A DNA stretch of 63,670 nt from contig NZ_CXOO01000054.1 in the NCBI RefSeq assembly GCF_001269385.1, positions 1-63,670 of the forward strand. Reading direction: 5' to 3'. A program made the translations under genes and the position numbers. Under the pieces are notes generated by a model. That model was not told the DNA's origin. It was given only the letters and a program-made list of their open reading frames with translations, and did no database searches. The DNA comes from Limnohabitans sp. DM1 (GTDB lineage: Bacteria; Pseudomonadota; Gammaproteobacteria; Burkholderiales; Burkholderiaceae_C). How positions within the stretch are numbered: position 1 is the stretch's first letter; each line of letters opens with the position of its first letter. This document shows positions 1 to 15,000 of the stretch, one piece after another.

Positions 1-3000
1 CGTGCCGAAGCCGCCGAAGCCGCGCTGCTGAACAAGCCCTTCAACGCCGCCAACGTGCAGGCCGCTGTGGTCACCGACGCTGCAGGCAACGCCAGCACCG
101 ACGCCACCACGTCCGAGCTGACCATCAATGCGGCCACGCCCGCCGCACCCGCTGCGCCGACCGCCGTGATCGACCCTGCCACCGACAGCGGCAACAAGGG
201 CGACGGCATCACCACCGACACGACCCCGACCTTCACGGGCACGGGCACACCTGGCGACACGATCAAGATCACAGACCCGCAAGGTGTGGTCATTGGCAGC
301 GCCACCGTGACACCGGAAGGCACCTGGGCCATCACGCCCACGACACCGCTGCCAGAAGGCCTGACCAACCTCAGCGTCACCGAGACCAACCCCACAGGCC
401 AGACCAGCGTGCCCACGCCACTGCCTGTGACGATTGACACCACAGCCCCGGCTGTGCCCACCGTCACCAGCCAAACCACCAGCGCTTCTGCCGTGGTGCT
501 CTCGGGCACTGTGGGCACTGCCGCGCTGCCAGCAGGCGAAACCCTGGCGGTCACCGTCAACGGCGCCACTTACAACGTCACGCCTGATGCTTCCGGCCAA
601 TGGAGCCTGCCGATCACCGGCACGGGCGCTGCAACGCCCACATCCGGCACCTTGGCCGCGCTGGTCGATGGCCAGAGCTACGCGGTCACCGCTGTGGTCA
701 CCGACGCTGCAGGCAACGCCAGCACCGACGCCACCACATCCGAGCTGACCATCAATGCGGCCACGCCCGCCGCACCCGCTGCGCCGACCGCCGTGATCGA
801 CCCTGCCACCGACAGCGGCAACAAGGGCGACGGCATCACCACCGACACAACCCCGACCTTCACGGGCACGGGCACACCTGGCGACACGATCAAGATCACA
901 GACCCGCAAGGTGTGGTCATTGGCAGCGCCACCGTGACACCGGAAGGCACCTGGGCCATCACGCCCACGACACCGCTGCCAGAAGGCCTGACCAACCTCA
1001 GCGTCACCGAGACCAACCCCACAGGCCAGACCAGCGTGCCCACGCCACTGCCTGTGACGATTGACACCACAGCCCCGGCTGTGCCCACCGTCACCAGCCA
1101 AACCACCAGCGCTTCTGCCGTCGTGCTCTCGGGCACTGTGGGCACTGCCGCGCTGCCAGCAGGCGAAACCCTGGCGGTCACCGTCAACGGCGCCACTTAC
1201 AACGTCACGCCTGATGCTTCCGGCCAATGGAGCCTGCCGATCACCGGCACGGGCGCTGCAACGCCCACATCCGGCACCTTGGCCGCGCTGGTCGATGGCC
1301 AGAGCTACGCGGTCAGCGCTGTGGTCACCGACGCTGCAGGCAACGCCAGCACCGACGCCACCACGTCCGAGCTGACCATCAATGCGGCCACCCCGCCTGC
1401 GCCAGCTGCGCCGACCGCCACGATCGACCCTGCCACCGACAGCGGCAACAAGGGCGACGGCATCACCACCGACACAACCCCGACCTTCACGGGCACGGGC
1501 ACACCTGGCGACACGATCAAGATCACAGACCCGCAAGGTGTGGTCATTGGCAGCGCCACCGTGACACCGGAAGGCACTTGGGCCATCACGCCCACGACAC
1601 CGCTGCCAGAAGGCCTGACCAACCTCAGCGTCACCGAGACCAACCCCACAGGCCAGACCAGCGTGCCCACGCCACTGCCTGTGACGATTGACACCACAGC
1701 CCCGGCTGTGCCCACCGTCACCAGCTTGACCAGCAATGCTTCTGCCGTCGTGCTCTCGGGCACTGTGGGCACCGCCGCGCTGCCAGCAGGCGAAACCCTG
1801 GCGGTCACCGTCAACGGCGCCACTTACAACGTCACGCCTGATGCTTCCGGCCAATGGAGCTTGCCGATCACCGGCACGGGCGCTGCAACGCCCACATCCG
1901 GCACCTTGGCCGCGCTGGTCGATGGCCAGAGCTACGCGGTCACCGCTGTGGTCACCGACGCCGCAGGCAATGCCAGCACCGACGCCACCACGTCCGAGCT
2001 GACCATCGACGCCGCCACGCCAGCCGCACCCGCTGCGCCGACCGCCACGATCGACCCTGCCACCGACAGCGGCAACAAGGGCGACGGCATCACCACCGAC
2101 ACAACCCCGACCTTCACGGGCACGGGCACACCTGGCGACACGATCAAGATCACAGACCCGCAAGGTGTGGTCATTGGCAGCGCCACCGTGACACCGGAAG
2201 GCACCTGGGCCATCACGCCCACGACACCGCTGCCAGAAGGCCTGACCAACCTGAGCGTCACCGAGACCAACCCCACAGGCCAGACCAGCGTGCCCACGCC
2301 ACTGCCTGTGACGATTGACACCACAGCCCCGGCTGTGCCCACCGTCACCAGTTTGACCAGCAATGCTTCTGCCGTCGTGCTCTCGGGCACTGTGGGCACC
2401 GCCGCGCTGCCAGCAGGCGAAACCCTGGCGGTCACCGTCAACGGCGCCACTTACAACGTCACGCCTGATGCTTCCGGCCAATGGAGCCTGCCGATCACCG
2501 GCACGGGCGCTGCAACGCCCACATCCGGAACCTTGGCCGCGCTGGTCGATGGCCAGAGCTACGCGGTCACCGCTGTGGTCACCGACGCTGCAGGCAACGC
2601 CAGCACCGACGCCACCACGTCCGAGCTGACCATCAATGCGGCCACGCCCGCCGCACCCGCTGCGCCGACCGCCGTGATCGACCCTGCCACCGACAGCGGC
2701 AACAAGGGCGACGGCATCACCACCGACACGACCCCGACCTTCACGGGCACGGGCACACCTGGCGACACGATCAAGATCACAGACCCGCAAGGTGTGGTCA
2801 TTGGCAGCGCCACCGTGACACCGGAAGGCACCTGGGCCATCACGCCCACGACACCGCTGCCAGAAGGCCTGACCAACCTCAGCGTCACCGAGACCAACCC
2901 CACAGGCCAGACCAGCGTGCCCACGCCACTGCCTGTGACGATTGACACCACAGCCCCGGCTGTGCCCACCGTCACCAGCCAAACCACCAGCGCTTCTGCC

Positions 3001-6000
3001 GTGGTGCTCTCGGGCACTGTGGGCACTGCCGCGCTGCCAGCAGGCGAAACCCTGGCGGTCACCGTCAACGGCGCCACTTACAACGTCACGCCTGATGCTT
3101 CCGGCCAATGGAGCTTGCCGATCACCGGCACGGGCGCTGCAACACCCACATCCGGCACCTTGGCCGCGCTGGTCGATGGCCAGAGCTACGCGGTCACCGC
3201 TGTGGTCACCGACGCTGCAGGCAACGCCAGCACCGACGCCACCACGTCCGAGCTGACCATCAACGCGGCCACACCAGCCGCACCCGCTGCGCCGACCGCC
3301 ACGATCGACCCTGCCACCGACAGCGGCAACAAGGGCGACGGCATCACCACCGACACGACCCCGACCTTCACGGGCACGGGCACACCTGGCGACACGATCA
3401 AGATCACAGACCCGCAAGGTGTGGTCATTGGCAGCGCCACCGTGACACCGGAAGGCACCTGGGCCATCACGCCCACGACACCGCTGCCAGAAGGCCTGAC
3501 CAACCTGAGCGTCACCGAGACCAACCCCACAGGCCAGACCAGCGTGCCCACGCCACTGCCTGTGACCATCGACACCACAGCGCCTGATGTGCCCACGGTG
3601 GTCAGCCAGGTCGTTGAAGCCGACAGCAGCATCGTCACCCTCATGGGTTCTGCAGGCACCAGCGCGCTGCAAGCTGGTGAAGTGCTTGAAGTCACTGTCA
3701 ACGGCGCGACCTACAAGGTCAAGCCTGACAACACCGGTCAATGGACACTGCAACTGACCGGCTCCGGCGCGGCCCTCCCGGCCAGCGGCGCCCTGGCCGC
3801 CTTGACCAACGGCCAAAACTACTCGGTCACCGCTGTGGTCACCGACGCCTCTGGCAACGCCAGCACCGACGCCACAACGGCGGAGCTGAGCATCAAGTTG
3901 CCCACGCCACCGGCTGCGCCGATGACCCCGCCCGACCTCGTGGCGGCCAGCGACAGCGGCGACTTCGCCAACGACGACTACACCAACGACGCCACGCCCA
4001 CCTTCACCCTGGCTGCGCTGCCCGCAGGCTCGGTCCGTGCCGTGCTGTATGTGGACGGTGTGGAGGTCGCTGCCACCTACGACGCAGCCACCAACACGCT
4101 CACGCCCACCACGCCGCTGCCCAATGCCGTGGCCAAAATCACCTACGCCTATGTCGATGCGAAAGGCCTCATCGGTGCCCAAAGCCCCGAGTTGCCCGTC
4201 ACCATCGACACCATCGCGCCGGCACAGCCTGCGCTGCCCACACTCAATGCGGCCAGCGACACCGGCACCCTGGGTGATGGCATCACCAGCGACACCACCC
4301 CAACGCTGGACATCGCCACCTTCCCGGCTGGCGTCACCGGCGTGGTCATGTACGCCAACGGCGTGAAGATCGCGGCCACCTATGACGCAGTCAACCGCAC
4401 CCTGACACCGAGCAGCCCGCTGCCCAATGGCTCGGTCGAACTGAGCTACGCCTTTGTGGACCTGGCCGGCAACATCAGCGCCCCGAGCGCCATCGTCACC
4501 GTCGTGGTCGACAGCTCGGCACCGGCCGCACCGCTGACCCCGCCTGATCTGACGACTGCCAGCGACTCCGCCGGTGTCAGCAGCACCGACGACAACACCT
4601 ACGACAACACGCCGACTTTCAGCGTGCTGCCCACAGGGGCCACGGCCATGCCGTCCACCGTGAGTAACGTCTTCCTGTACATCGACGGTGTCAAAACCGC
4701 CGCGACCTACGATGCGGCCACCGGCAGCATCACGCCCACCGCCGCTGTGCCCGATGGCAAACACGCCATCACCTACAGCTACGTCACCAGCACCGGTGCC
4801 GAAAGCGCGGCCAGCCCGGCACTCGACGTGGTCATTGACATCGTCAAGCCCAACGCCCCTGCTGCACCCACCATGACCGTTGACAGCGATCTGGGCAGCA
4901 GCAGCACCGACGGCATCACCAGCGACACCACCCCGAGCTTCAGCGTCAATGTGCTGCCCGCAGGCACCGGCTTGCCCGATGCCAACGGCGTGGCCAAAGT
5001 CATCATGCTGATCGACGGCGTGGCCGTGGCCTCCACCTACGACCCGGTCTCGGGGACCGTCACACCGGTCACACCTTTGACCAATGGCGCGCACACCGTC
5101 AGCGTGCAGCTCGAAGACATTGCCGGCAACGTCAGCGACGTCAGCCCGGTGAAAAACATCAACGTCAGCACCGACAAGCCGACCATCAGCATCACCAGCA
5201 TCGCCGGTGACGCTGTCAACAACACCACAGCCCTGGCCGGTCTGTTCAACGCCGCCGAACGTGGTGCAGGCACCTACGACGCGAACGGCGTCTACGTGCC
5301 CGCCACCACCGTGGCCACACTGCCCGTCATCTCGGGCACCAGCACCTTTGCGGTGGGCCAGAAAGTCACGGTCACGCTCAACAACAAGTCTTACAGCGAC
5401 ATCACTGTGGGCGCCGACGGCAGCTGGTCCTTCACCGTGCCTGAAGCCGATGCCAAACTGCTCAACCACGGCGCCAGCTACCCGGTCAGCGCCAGCGTCA
5501 GCAGCCTGGCCGGTGTGGCCGCCACACCCGACACCAACAACAAGCTGGACGTCAACATCGCCCCGGCCGACGTGCCCACCGTGAACAACCTGGTCACCAG
5601 CGACCTCACGCCCACCATCACCGGTGCGTCCAAGAAGATCGACCCGAACAACACCAGCGCCAGCTTGGTGCTGGACACGGGCGACAGCCTGAGCGTCACG
5701 GTCAAAGACAGCACCGGCGCCAACAAAGGCACCTTTGCCCTCACCGTGGGCGGCACCAGCTCGCCAGCGGGCCTCACCTACAACAGCACCGACGGCACCT
5801 GGAGCCTGGACGGCAACACCGCCTTTGCCACCCCGCTGACTGCAGGGTCCACCTACAGCGTTGAAGTCACGGCCACCGCCTCGGGCGTCTCGCGCACCGA
5901 CATCAGCACCGGTGAAGTCATCATTGCCGGACCGCTGACCATCTCCTCCATCCCCGAGTCGGCCGCCAACTCCGGCAACGTGATCAACCAGAGCGAATCG

Positions 6001-9000
6001 CTCAACGGCTCGCCCGTGGTGGTCAACATTGCAGGCAGCTCACCGCAAGTGGGCCAGGTGCTCCAGCTCAACTGGGGCACTGAAGTCATCAGCTACACCA
6101 TCACCGCGGCCGACGTGAGCGCAGGCACCGCCAGCATCCTGGTGCCCGCAGCGTCCTTGGCCAACAAGGAAGTCAGCAACCTGAATGTGACGGTGCAGCA
6201 GTTCCAGGCCGACGGCACCACCGCCGTGGGCAGCGTCTCGGCAGCGGCCACGGCCAACGTCGACACCATCGCGCCGGCCTTTGTCAGTGCCACCACCAGC
6301 GAAGACGGCTACAGCCTCATCCTCACCTACGACCAGGCGCTGGACGTGGCCAACGCCCCGCTGGCCGCAGGCTTCAAGGTGCTGGTCGATGGCGTGGTCA
6401 ACACCGTGACAGCCGTCACCGTCAACGCCGACAAGACCGTCACCCTGACCTTGACCCACCAGATCATCGGTCCCCGTACAGGTGACACCGGTGCCAACCT
6501 GCTTGGCCAGACCGTCAAGCTCAGCTACACCGACGCCACCAGCGCCGACGACAGCGCCGCCATCCAGGACGCTGCAGGCAACGACGCCGCCAGCCTGAGC
6601 GATGTGGCTGTGACCAACGTCGCCCGCCCCATGACGGCCCCGGTCTTTGCCCTGGGCACCAAGGCCTGGACGCCAACGCTGGCCAGCGCCGCCACAGGCG
6701 ACACAGCGGCTGTGCCCGAAGCCGTGTATGCGGTCGAGCCGACCGACGGCACCGTGACCACTGTCATGGACAACACCCTGGCCACCTGGGAAGTCATCCG
6801 CGCAGGCACCCCGGTGCGTGTGCAACTGCCTTACAACTTCACCGGCACCAGCGCTGCCAGCGACGAACTCGTGGCCCAGGCTGGCGACCAGTTGCTGCTC
6901 AACTGGGGCACGGTCAAGACCCCGACCTACACCCTGACGGCCGCTGACATCAGCAACGGCTATGTGGACTATGTGGTCGGCTTTGACACCATCCGCAGCC
7001 AGCATCCCGGCATGATCACCGTGTCGGCCCAGCTGCAACGCGGCAACTACAGCTCGGCCGTCAGCCCGCTGGTCACCATCGACTACCGCTTTGAAATCGA
7101 CAACTGGTTCCAAACCGGCGCAGGCACCGCCAACGCCCCAGTCAACTCCAGCTATGGCATGGCGATCAATGGCACTGCAGGCCGCATGGGCACCATCATG
7201 GCCATTGGGGACATCAACGGCGACGGCTACGAAGACATGTTCATCGGTGCGGCTTATGACGACACTGCAGGCAACGACCATGGCCGTGGCTGGGTGGCGT
7301 TGGGCTCGTCCAACCCGGGCGCCATCAACTTGCAAGCCATCGAAAACGGTGTGGGGGGCTTCGTCGTCAACAACATCAAGGGTCCCAATGGCAATACCGT
7401 GCTGGGCGGTGATTCGCCTTACGCATTTGGCGTGGCATCCGCTGCTGGCGACGTCAACGGCGACGGCCTGGCCGACTTCGTGATCGGCGCCAACTACGAC
7501 CACTTCAATAAAAAGGACGATGCAGGTCGCGCCTATGTGATCTTCGGCAAGACCGACACCAAGGCTGTTAACGTGTCTGAGATGCACCTTTCGGGCGCAC
7601 AAAGCAGCACCGTGGGCTTCTCCATCAACGGCCAATACGGCGCAGACCACGCCGGTATGGCTGTGGGCGGCGGCGGCGACGTCAACGGCGACGGTCTGGA
7701 CGACCTGATCGTCACCGCCCCCTTTGCAGACACCCGAGGCGCAGGCAACAACGGCAAAACCTATGTCGTCTTCGGTAAAACCAGCGGCACGGCCTTTGAG
7801 TTGAGCAGCATCGCCCCGAAAAACAACGCCAGTGCTGGCCGCATCGACACCTTCATGGGTACCGGTGGTTATGCCATCGTGGGCGCCACCAAATATGGCA
7901 ACAACTACCAGGGCTGGTCGGTGGCCAGCGCAGGCGATGTCAACGGTGACGGCTTGGAAGACGTCATCATTGGTGCACCGCGCCGCGACAGCAACAGCGA
8001 TTGGGACTTTGACAACGGCGTTGCCTACGTGGTGTATGGCAAGACCGACACTTCGGCCCTGCGCATTGACAAGATCACCTCGGGCACCAGCACCCAGGGC
8101 TTTGGCATCTTTGGCGCCTGCGCCATTGACAACAACTTCGTGGGCTTGAGCGTGGCCGCTGCAGGCGACGTCAACGGCGACGGCTACGACGACCTGATTG
8201 TCGGCTCCGTCTTGGGTGACGTTGACGGCAACGACAACGTCGGCAAGTCCTATGTGGTCTTCGGCAAGAGCACCGCTGGCAACGTGCAGACCAGCCAGTT
8301 GGGCCCGCTCAAGAACAACCTCACGGCCAATATGCAAGGCAATGGTGGTTTCGCCATCCACGGTGCCTCTGCAGGCGACAACGCAGGCTGGGCCGTTTGG
8401 GGCGCAGGCGACCTCAACGGTGACGGCCTGGCCGACCTGCTGGTGGCCGCACCTTATGACGACCGTCTGAACCCGACCAGCAAAGACTCGGGCGCCGTGT
8501 ATGTGGTTTACGGCAAAACCGACAGCACCCAGTTCAACCTGTCCGAGATCCATAAAAACGGCTTCATCATCCGTGGTGAATGTGCGGGCGACTACCTGGG
8601 CTACAACGGCAACTACGACCAGTTCAAGCAAATCGCCAACACCCTGTCGTATGGCGACATCAACGGCGATGGCTTTGACGACCTGCTGATGGGCTCCACC
8701 ATTGCCGACAACGTCAACGGCGTTGACTTTGGCAAGACCTACGTCATCTACGGCGGCATGTGCGAAGCCACCATGGGCGTCTTCCAGGCGGCCGAAGGCG
8801 ACAGCATCGGCACCTCGGGCAACGACACCCTGACGGGCACCACCGGCAACAACCAACTGGTGGGTGGCAACGGCAACGACACCCTGATTGGTGGCGGCGG
8901 TGCCGACGTCATGTACGGCGGCCGTGGCAACGACACCTTTGTGCTGGGCGCCGACAACCTGGCCAAACTGGGCGCTTCGGGCATCAGCCAGGGCATCACC

Positions 9001-12000
9001 CGCATCAACGGCGGCACCGGCCTGGACACCCTCAAGTTCGACGGCACTGGCCTGAATCTGGACCTGACCACCGTGGAGGGCGTGGCTCTGGACAGCGTCG
9101 AGCGCATCGACATCCGTGGCGGCAACAGCCTCACCATCAACGAGACCGATGTGGTCCAGCTGGGCAACGCCAACGTCTACAACACCGCCTCGGGCTGGAC
9201 CAACTACGACAGCACCGTCAAAGGCGCCATCCCGCTGGCTGCGGGTTGGGACAACATCAACAACAACCGCCAGATCCTGATCGACGCAGCGGAAAACGAC
9301 AACGTGCGCCTGGACGGCCGCTGGTTCTTTGCCGGCACCGTTGAAAACAGCGGCACCACCTACCGCGTCATCCAGAACATGGTGCTCAAGCAGCAAGTGC
9401 TGGTCAACGCCGCAGGCCGTGTCTTCCTGGCGCCGCCCATCAACATGGACTACGGCGTGTTGCAAGGCGACCAGGCCATCAGCTTCGCCGAGCGTTCAGG
9501 CCTGCCCACCTCGACCATTGACATCGAGATCAACCTGGCCATGACCGGCGCCGTGCTCAAGAACGCCGTCAACTTCTACTTTGGCACCCAGACCTATGGA
9601 CCGTTTGAGCTGACGGCTTCGGGCACCTTCACCGGCAATGGCTACACCATCCAAGACCTGGTGATCGACGCCAAAGGCAATGTCGAAAGCGGCAAGCTCA
9701 TCGTCTCGGTGCCCAAGTCGGTGGTCACCGCGCAAATGGCCAACCTCAATTCGCTGGACGAATTGGCCCTGCGCACCGAGCTGATGTCGAGCAACCAGCC
9801 CTCTGCGGCCTTGCTGGCCAAATCGGCCGACAACATGATCGGCATCGACATGACGCCGACGGCACCCACCATCAGCAACATCGCCTGGGACAAAGTGGGC
9901 CAGCCTGGCAACAACAGCGTCATCGACGGTATTCCTGAGGCCAAATACGCCATCAACGAAACCACCGGCGCGGTCAGGACCACGGTGGACAACACGCTGT
10001 ACACCAGCGAAATCATCCGCAATGGCACCGTGGTGCGCGTGCAATTGCCGCAAGAGTCCAAGGGCGCCGAACTCGAAGCCAAAGAAGGCAACCTGGTGCT
10101 GCTCACCTGGGGCACTGCATCGGTCGAAGAGTACGAACTCACCGCTGCCGACATCGCCAACAAGTATGTGGACATCGTCGTGCCCTTCGAGGTCATTCGC
10201 CAGGCCAACACAGGCGACGTGCCCGTGTTTGCGCAAATCCAGCGTGGTCGCGCCATCTCGGCACCATCGACCGATGTGATCGTCAACTACCAGTTTGAAG
10301 TGGACGGCTGGTTCAACCTCAACGGCGTCACCACCGCCAACGCACCTGAAACGGCTACCTACGGCTTTGTCATTGAAGGCGCCGACACCAATGTCGGTGC
10401 AGTCACCGTGATTGGAGACGTCAACGGCGACGGCTATGAAGACATCTTCATGAGCAGCGCGAATGCGGGCAGCAGCTTGGGCCGTGGCTGGGTCGTGTTT
10501 GGTCGCACGGATGGCGTCAGCATCAGCTTGTCTGAACTGGACGCCGGTGGTGCCAAGGGCTTTGCCGTCAGCCACAAGGGCTTCACCAACGACAACTACG
10601 CCCTGAGCGTGGCCTCGCGCGCCGGTGACGTCAACGGTGACGGCCTGGCCGACTTCATCGTCTCTGACCCCTATGCCGACCCGAACGCCAAGGGCAACGC
10701 CGGCCGTTCATTCGTGATCTTTGGCCGTACCGCCACCAGCAACATCGAGCTGTCCACCTTCACGATGTCGCCAAGCGTTGCCCCCACCACCGTGCAGGGT
10801 TTTGCCATCAATGGCCGCAACGCCAACGATTACCTGGGCTTGTCGGTCAGCGGTGGCGGCGACGTCAACGGTGACGGCCTGGACGACCTGATCGTCTCTG
10901 CGCCGTATGCCGACCCCTACTCGGGCTACACCAACGCGGGTACCGAATACGTCATCTTCGGCAAGACCAGCGGCACAGCGGTTTATGTCTCGTCCGTGGC
11001 GCCCAGCTTTGGCTCCAGGCGCTCTGACTTCGTGGGCACCGGTGGCTTTGCCATCATGGCCGAAAAGGTCGGCGGTCAGACCTTGCAAGGCTGGAGCGTT
11101 GCCAGCGCCGGTGACATCAACAACGACGGTCTGGATGACTTCATCATCGGCAACGGCAACAACGACACCACCGGCAACAACAACGGCATGGCCTATGTGG
11201 TGTTCGGCAAGTCCGACACCAAGGCGCTGAACCTGTCCAGCATCACCAGCGGCACCAGTACCAATGGCTTTGCTGTCTATGGCGACCAGCGCCTGACCGG
11301 CTACACCGTGTCCGCTGCAGGTGACGTCAACGGCGACGGTTTTGACGACGTCATGGTGGCCGGCACCTACAACGACGCCAACGGCCTGACCGACAACGGT
11401 CGCGCCACGGTGATCTTTGGCAAGGCCGATGGCGCCCGCGTGTACTTGAGCAACATTGCACCCAAATCCAACAACCTCAACTCGGGCACCTTTGTGGGCT
11501 GTGGTGGCTTTGTCATTCAAGGCGACAAAGCCAGCGACTGGACGGGCTACGACCTCTCAGCCGCAGGCGACATCAACGGCGACGGTTTGGGTGACGTGTT
11601 GGTGGCGGCCCCCATGGCAGACCGCAACGGCAGCAACTCGGGCAGCATCTTTGTGGTGTATGGCCGCACCGAGACGAACGCCGTCAACCTCAGCGAACTG
11701 GCCAATAAGCAAGGCGGTTTCCGCATCAACGGCGCCTGCGCCGCTGACCGTCTGGGCTTCACCACGGGCTTGGCGGGTGGCAATGTGGAAAGCTACGACT
11801 ACCTCTCGATCTCGGGCAAGCGCAACACTGTGTCTTATGGCGACATCAACGGTGACGGTTTTGACGACATCGTGGTCAGCTCTCCGTACACCGAGAACGC
11901 CTCTGGCACCGACAAAGGCCGCACCTATGTGGTCTTTGGCGGCATGAGCGAAGCCACCAACGCGGTGTTTGATCCCAACAACAGCGACGCCATTGGCACC

Positions 12001-15000
12001 GCTGGCGCGGACTTGCTGACCGGTGACGGCAGCAACAACCAGCTGGTGGGCGGCGATGGCGACGACACCCTGGTGGGTGGCGGCGGCGCCGACGTGCTGT
12101 ACGGCGGCCGGGGCAACGACGTCTTCGTGCTTGACCGGGACAACGTGGCCCTGATCGGCAAGACCGGCGGCGCCCAAGAAGTGCTGCGCATCACCGGCGG
12201 CACGGGCATCGACACCTTGCGTCTGGACAACTCGGACGATCCGAGCAAAGCCATCACACTGGACCTGCGCACCATGCACGACACCGTCATCGACAGCGTC
12301 GAGCGCATCGACCTGGCAGGCGGCGGCAACCGGGTGATCATCAATGAAAAAGATGTGAACCAGATGGGCAGCTCCAACGTCTTCAATACCACCACCGGCT
12401 GGACCGGCACCGCCACCGGTGCGCCCGCAGGCTGGGGTGCGATCAACACCGGCCGCCAGATGCTGATTGAAGGCGGCACCACCACGCTGGACGACGGCAC
12501 CGTGCTGACCGACCACGCCCGTGTGGACGGCGACTGGGTCTTGTCCGGTACCGTGCAAAAGACCGAAGCCGTGACCACGATGGACGCCGATGGCAACCCC
12601 GTTGTCAGCAACGTGACCACCGTTTACAAGGTGCTGCAAAACGTCTTCAACAAGGAGCAGGTGCTGGTTGACAACGAGGTGTCGCTGAACATGGCACCCA
12701 CCATCGACTTGAGCTACGGCGAGATGGAAGGCGGCATTGAATACGCCGAAAAACTCACCGATGGCGGCACCACCGTCAAGCTCAGCTTGCTGGGCACCGG
12801 TGCCGTGGCAGGCAATGCGGTTGACTTCCGCTGGGGCACCGCGCAAATTGACCTCAACAGCACCAGTGCCACCAGCACACGCCAGGTGCTCACCGAGGCC
12901 GACATTGCAGCCGGTTTCATCACCGTGTTTGTGTCTGATGCCATCATCACCGCCGAGTCGGCCGCGGCCAAACTCGATTCGCTGGGCCGCATCAACCTGC
13001 ACACCACGCTGTATGCGTCAGACACCGGACCGGTGCTGGGCGACTCGTCCGAGTACCCGATCCTGGCCGACTTCCGTCCGACCCAGCCGACCATCAACGC
13101 CCTGACCTGGGCCGACACCGCCCTGGGCCGCAGCTCTGATCTGAGCGGCATCCCCGAGGCCAAGTTTGTGATGAACGAGACCACCGGCCTCATCACCACG
13201 ACAGTGGACAACTCCCTCTTCACCAGCGAGGTCATCAAAGGCGGCACCACGGTGCGCGTGCAGCTGCCCACCACCGGTGTGGTCGGCGCCAAGATGCCCA
13301 CTTTGCTGGGCGACAAGGTGCATGTGTACTTTGGGGATGGCGAAGTCGTGGCCACGGTCACGGCGGCCAACCTCACGGCCAAGTTCATCGACGTGACGGT
13401 ACCGTTTGAGATCATCCGCCTGCAACCGCCAGGCCCGGTGGTGGTCAGCGCCCAGATCGAGCAAAACGGCAGCTTCTCGATTGCTGCGCCCGAGGTGGAA
13501 GTGACCTACAAGTTCCAGCTCGACGGCTGGTTCACGCAAAACGGCGTGACCACCGCCAACGCCCTGCCCACGGCGCAGTACGGTGTGTCCTTTGCCGGTG
13601 CAGGCACCGGTGGCGCGGTCATCACGGGTGTGGGCGATGTCAACGGTGACGGCTACGACGACGTGGTCGTGGGCTTCCCCGCAGGCACCAGCAACGCGGG
13701 CCAGGGTTATGTGATTTATGGCTCCAGCAACCCCCAGCCAATTGACCTGTCGAATGTGGGCACCAGCGTGCCGGGCTTCCAGATCAGCACCGTGGGCACG
13801 GGTGCCACCGACAACGGCAACACCTCCGGGTGGCAGCAAAGCCGTTACTTCCGCCAAGTGGCGGCAGCGGGTGACGTCAACGGTGACGGCTTGGGTGACT
13901 TCATCGTCTCCAGCATGGGTGCTGACGGCTTGGCCGATGCCTTGAAGGACAGCGGTCGCAGCTATGTGGTGTTTGGCCGCACAGGCAACGCCGCGTTCAA
14001 CCTGTCCACCATTGCCAACAAATCCCAGGCCGATGCGCTGAACAACACCGACGGTTTTGCGATTTTTGGCAACGTACAGCAAACTTTTTCGGGCATGAGC
14101 GTCTCGGGCGGGGCCGACATCAACGGCGACGGTCTGGACGATTTGATGATCAGCGCGCCGGCCAGCGACTTGATGGGCAGCAATACCGGTATCAGCTATG
14201 TGGTTTATGGCAAGACCGACGGCAGGGCCGTGTTCATCTCTGACATTTCGCCACGCGCGTTGTCCCTGGCCACGCCTGACTTCATGGGCACCGGTGGTTT
14301 TGCCATCATGGGGCTTTCCGAGGGCAGTGCCTTTTTGGGTTATTCAAGCCAGTTTGTGGGCGACGTCAACGGTGACGGCCTCGATGACATGCTGGTCAGT
14401 GCCTACTCGCAAAACACCTCGGGCACCGACTTTGGCGCCTCGTATGTGCTGTTTGGCAAAACCGGCAGCCAGGCGGTGCAGGTCTCCAGCCTGCTTTCAG
14501 GCACCAGCAGCGAGGGCTTTGCCATCCTGGGTGACCAGACCAAGACCGGCTACAGTGTGGCCGCCGCAGGCGACGTCAACGGCGACGGTCTGGCCGATCT
14601 GATCATCGGCTCAACCCTCAACGATGCCAACGGTCTGACCGACAACGGCGTTGCCCGCGTGGTGTTTGGCAAGGCCAATGGCGCTGCCGTGTACCTGAGC
14701 AACATCACCCCGCTCAAAACCGATGTGGACAGCGACAACTTCGAGGCCGCCGGTGGCTTTGCCATTCAAGGCGCAAGCGCTTCGGACAACGCCGGTTATT
14801 CGGTCTATGGCGCAGGCGACATCAACGGTGACGGTTTGTCCGACCTCTTGGTGGGCGCACCAGGCAGCGACATTGCAGGCAGCAACTCCGGTAGCCTGTA
14901 TGTGGTCTACGGCAAGACAGACACCGCGGTGGTCAACCTGTCGGCCGGGGCCTACGATGGCAGCGGCTTTGTGATCAACGGCAGCTGCGCAGGCTGGGGT

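Noticed and set aside
61..3582. Tandem array as a CRISPR or satellite
   Set aside because: Repeats are 627 bp, in frame and coding for Ig folds, without spacers.
6040..9465. Long antisense open frame (over 1100 codons) under the adhesin
   Set aside because: It mirrors the codon periodicity of the GC-rich repeat gene on the other strand, with a His/Val/Asp/Ala-rich composition and no domain; similar shadows occur under all long genes here.
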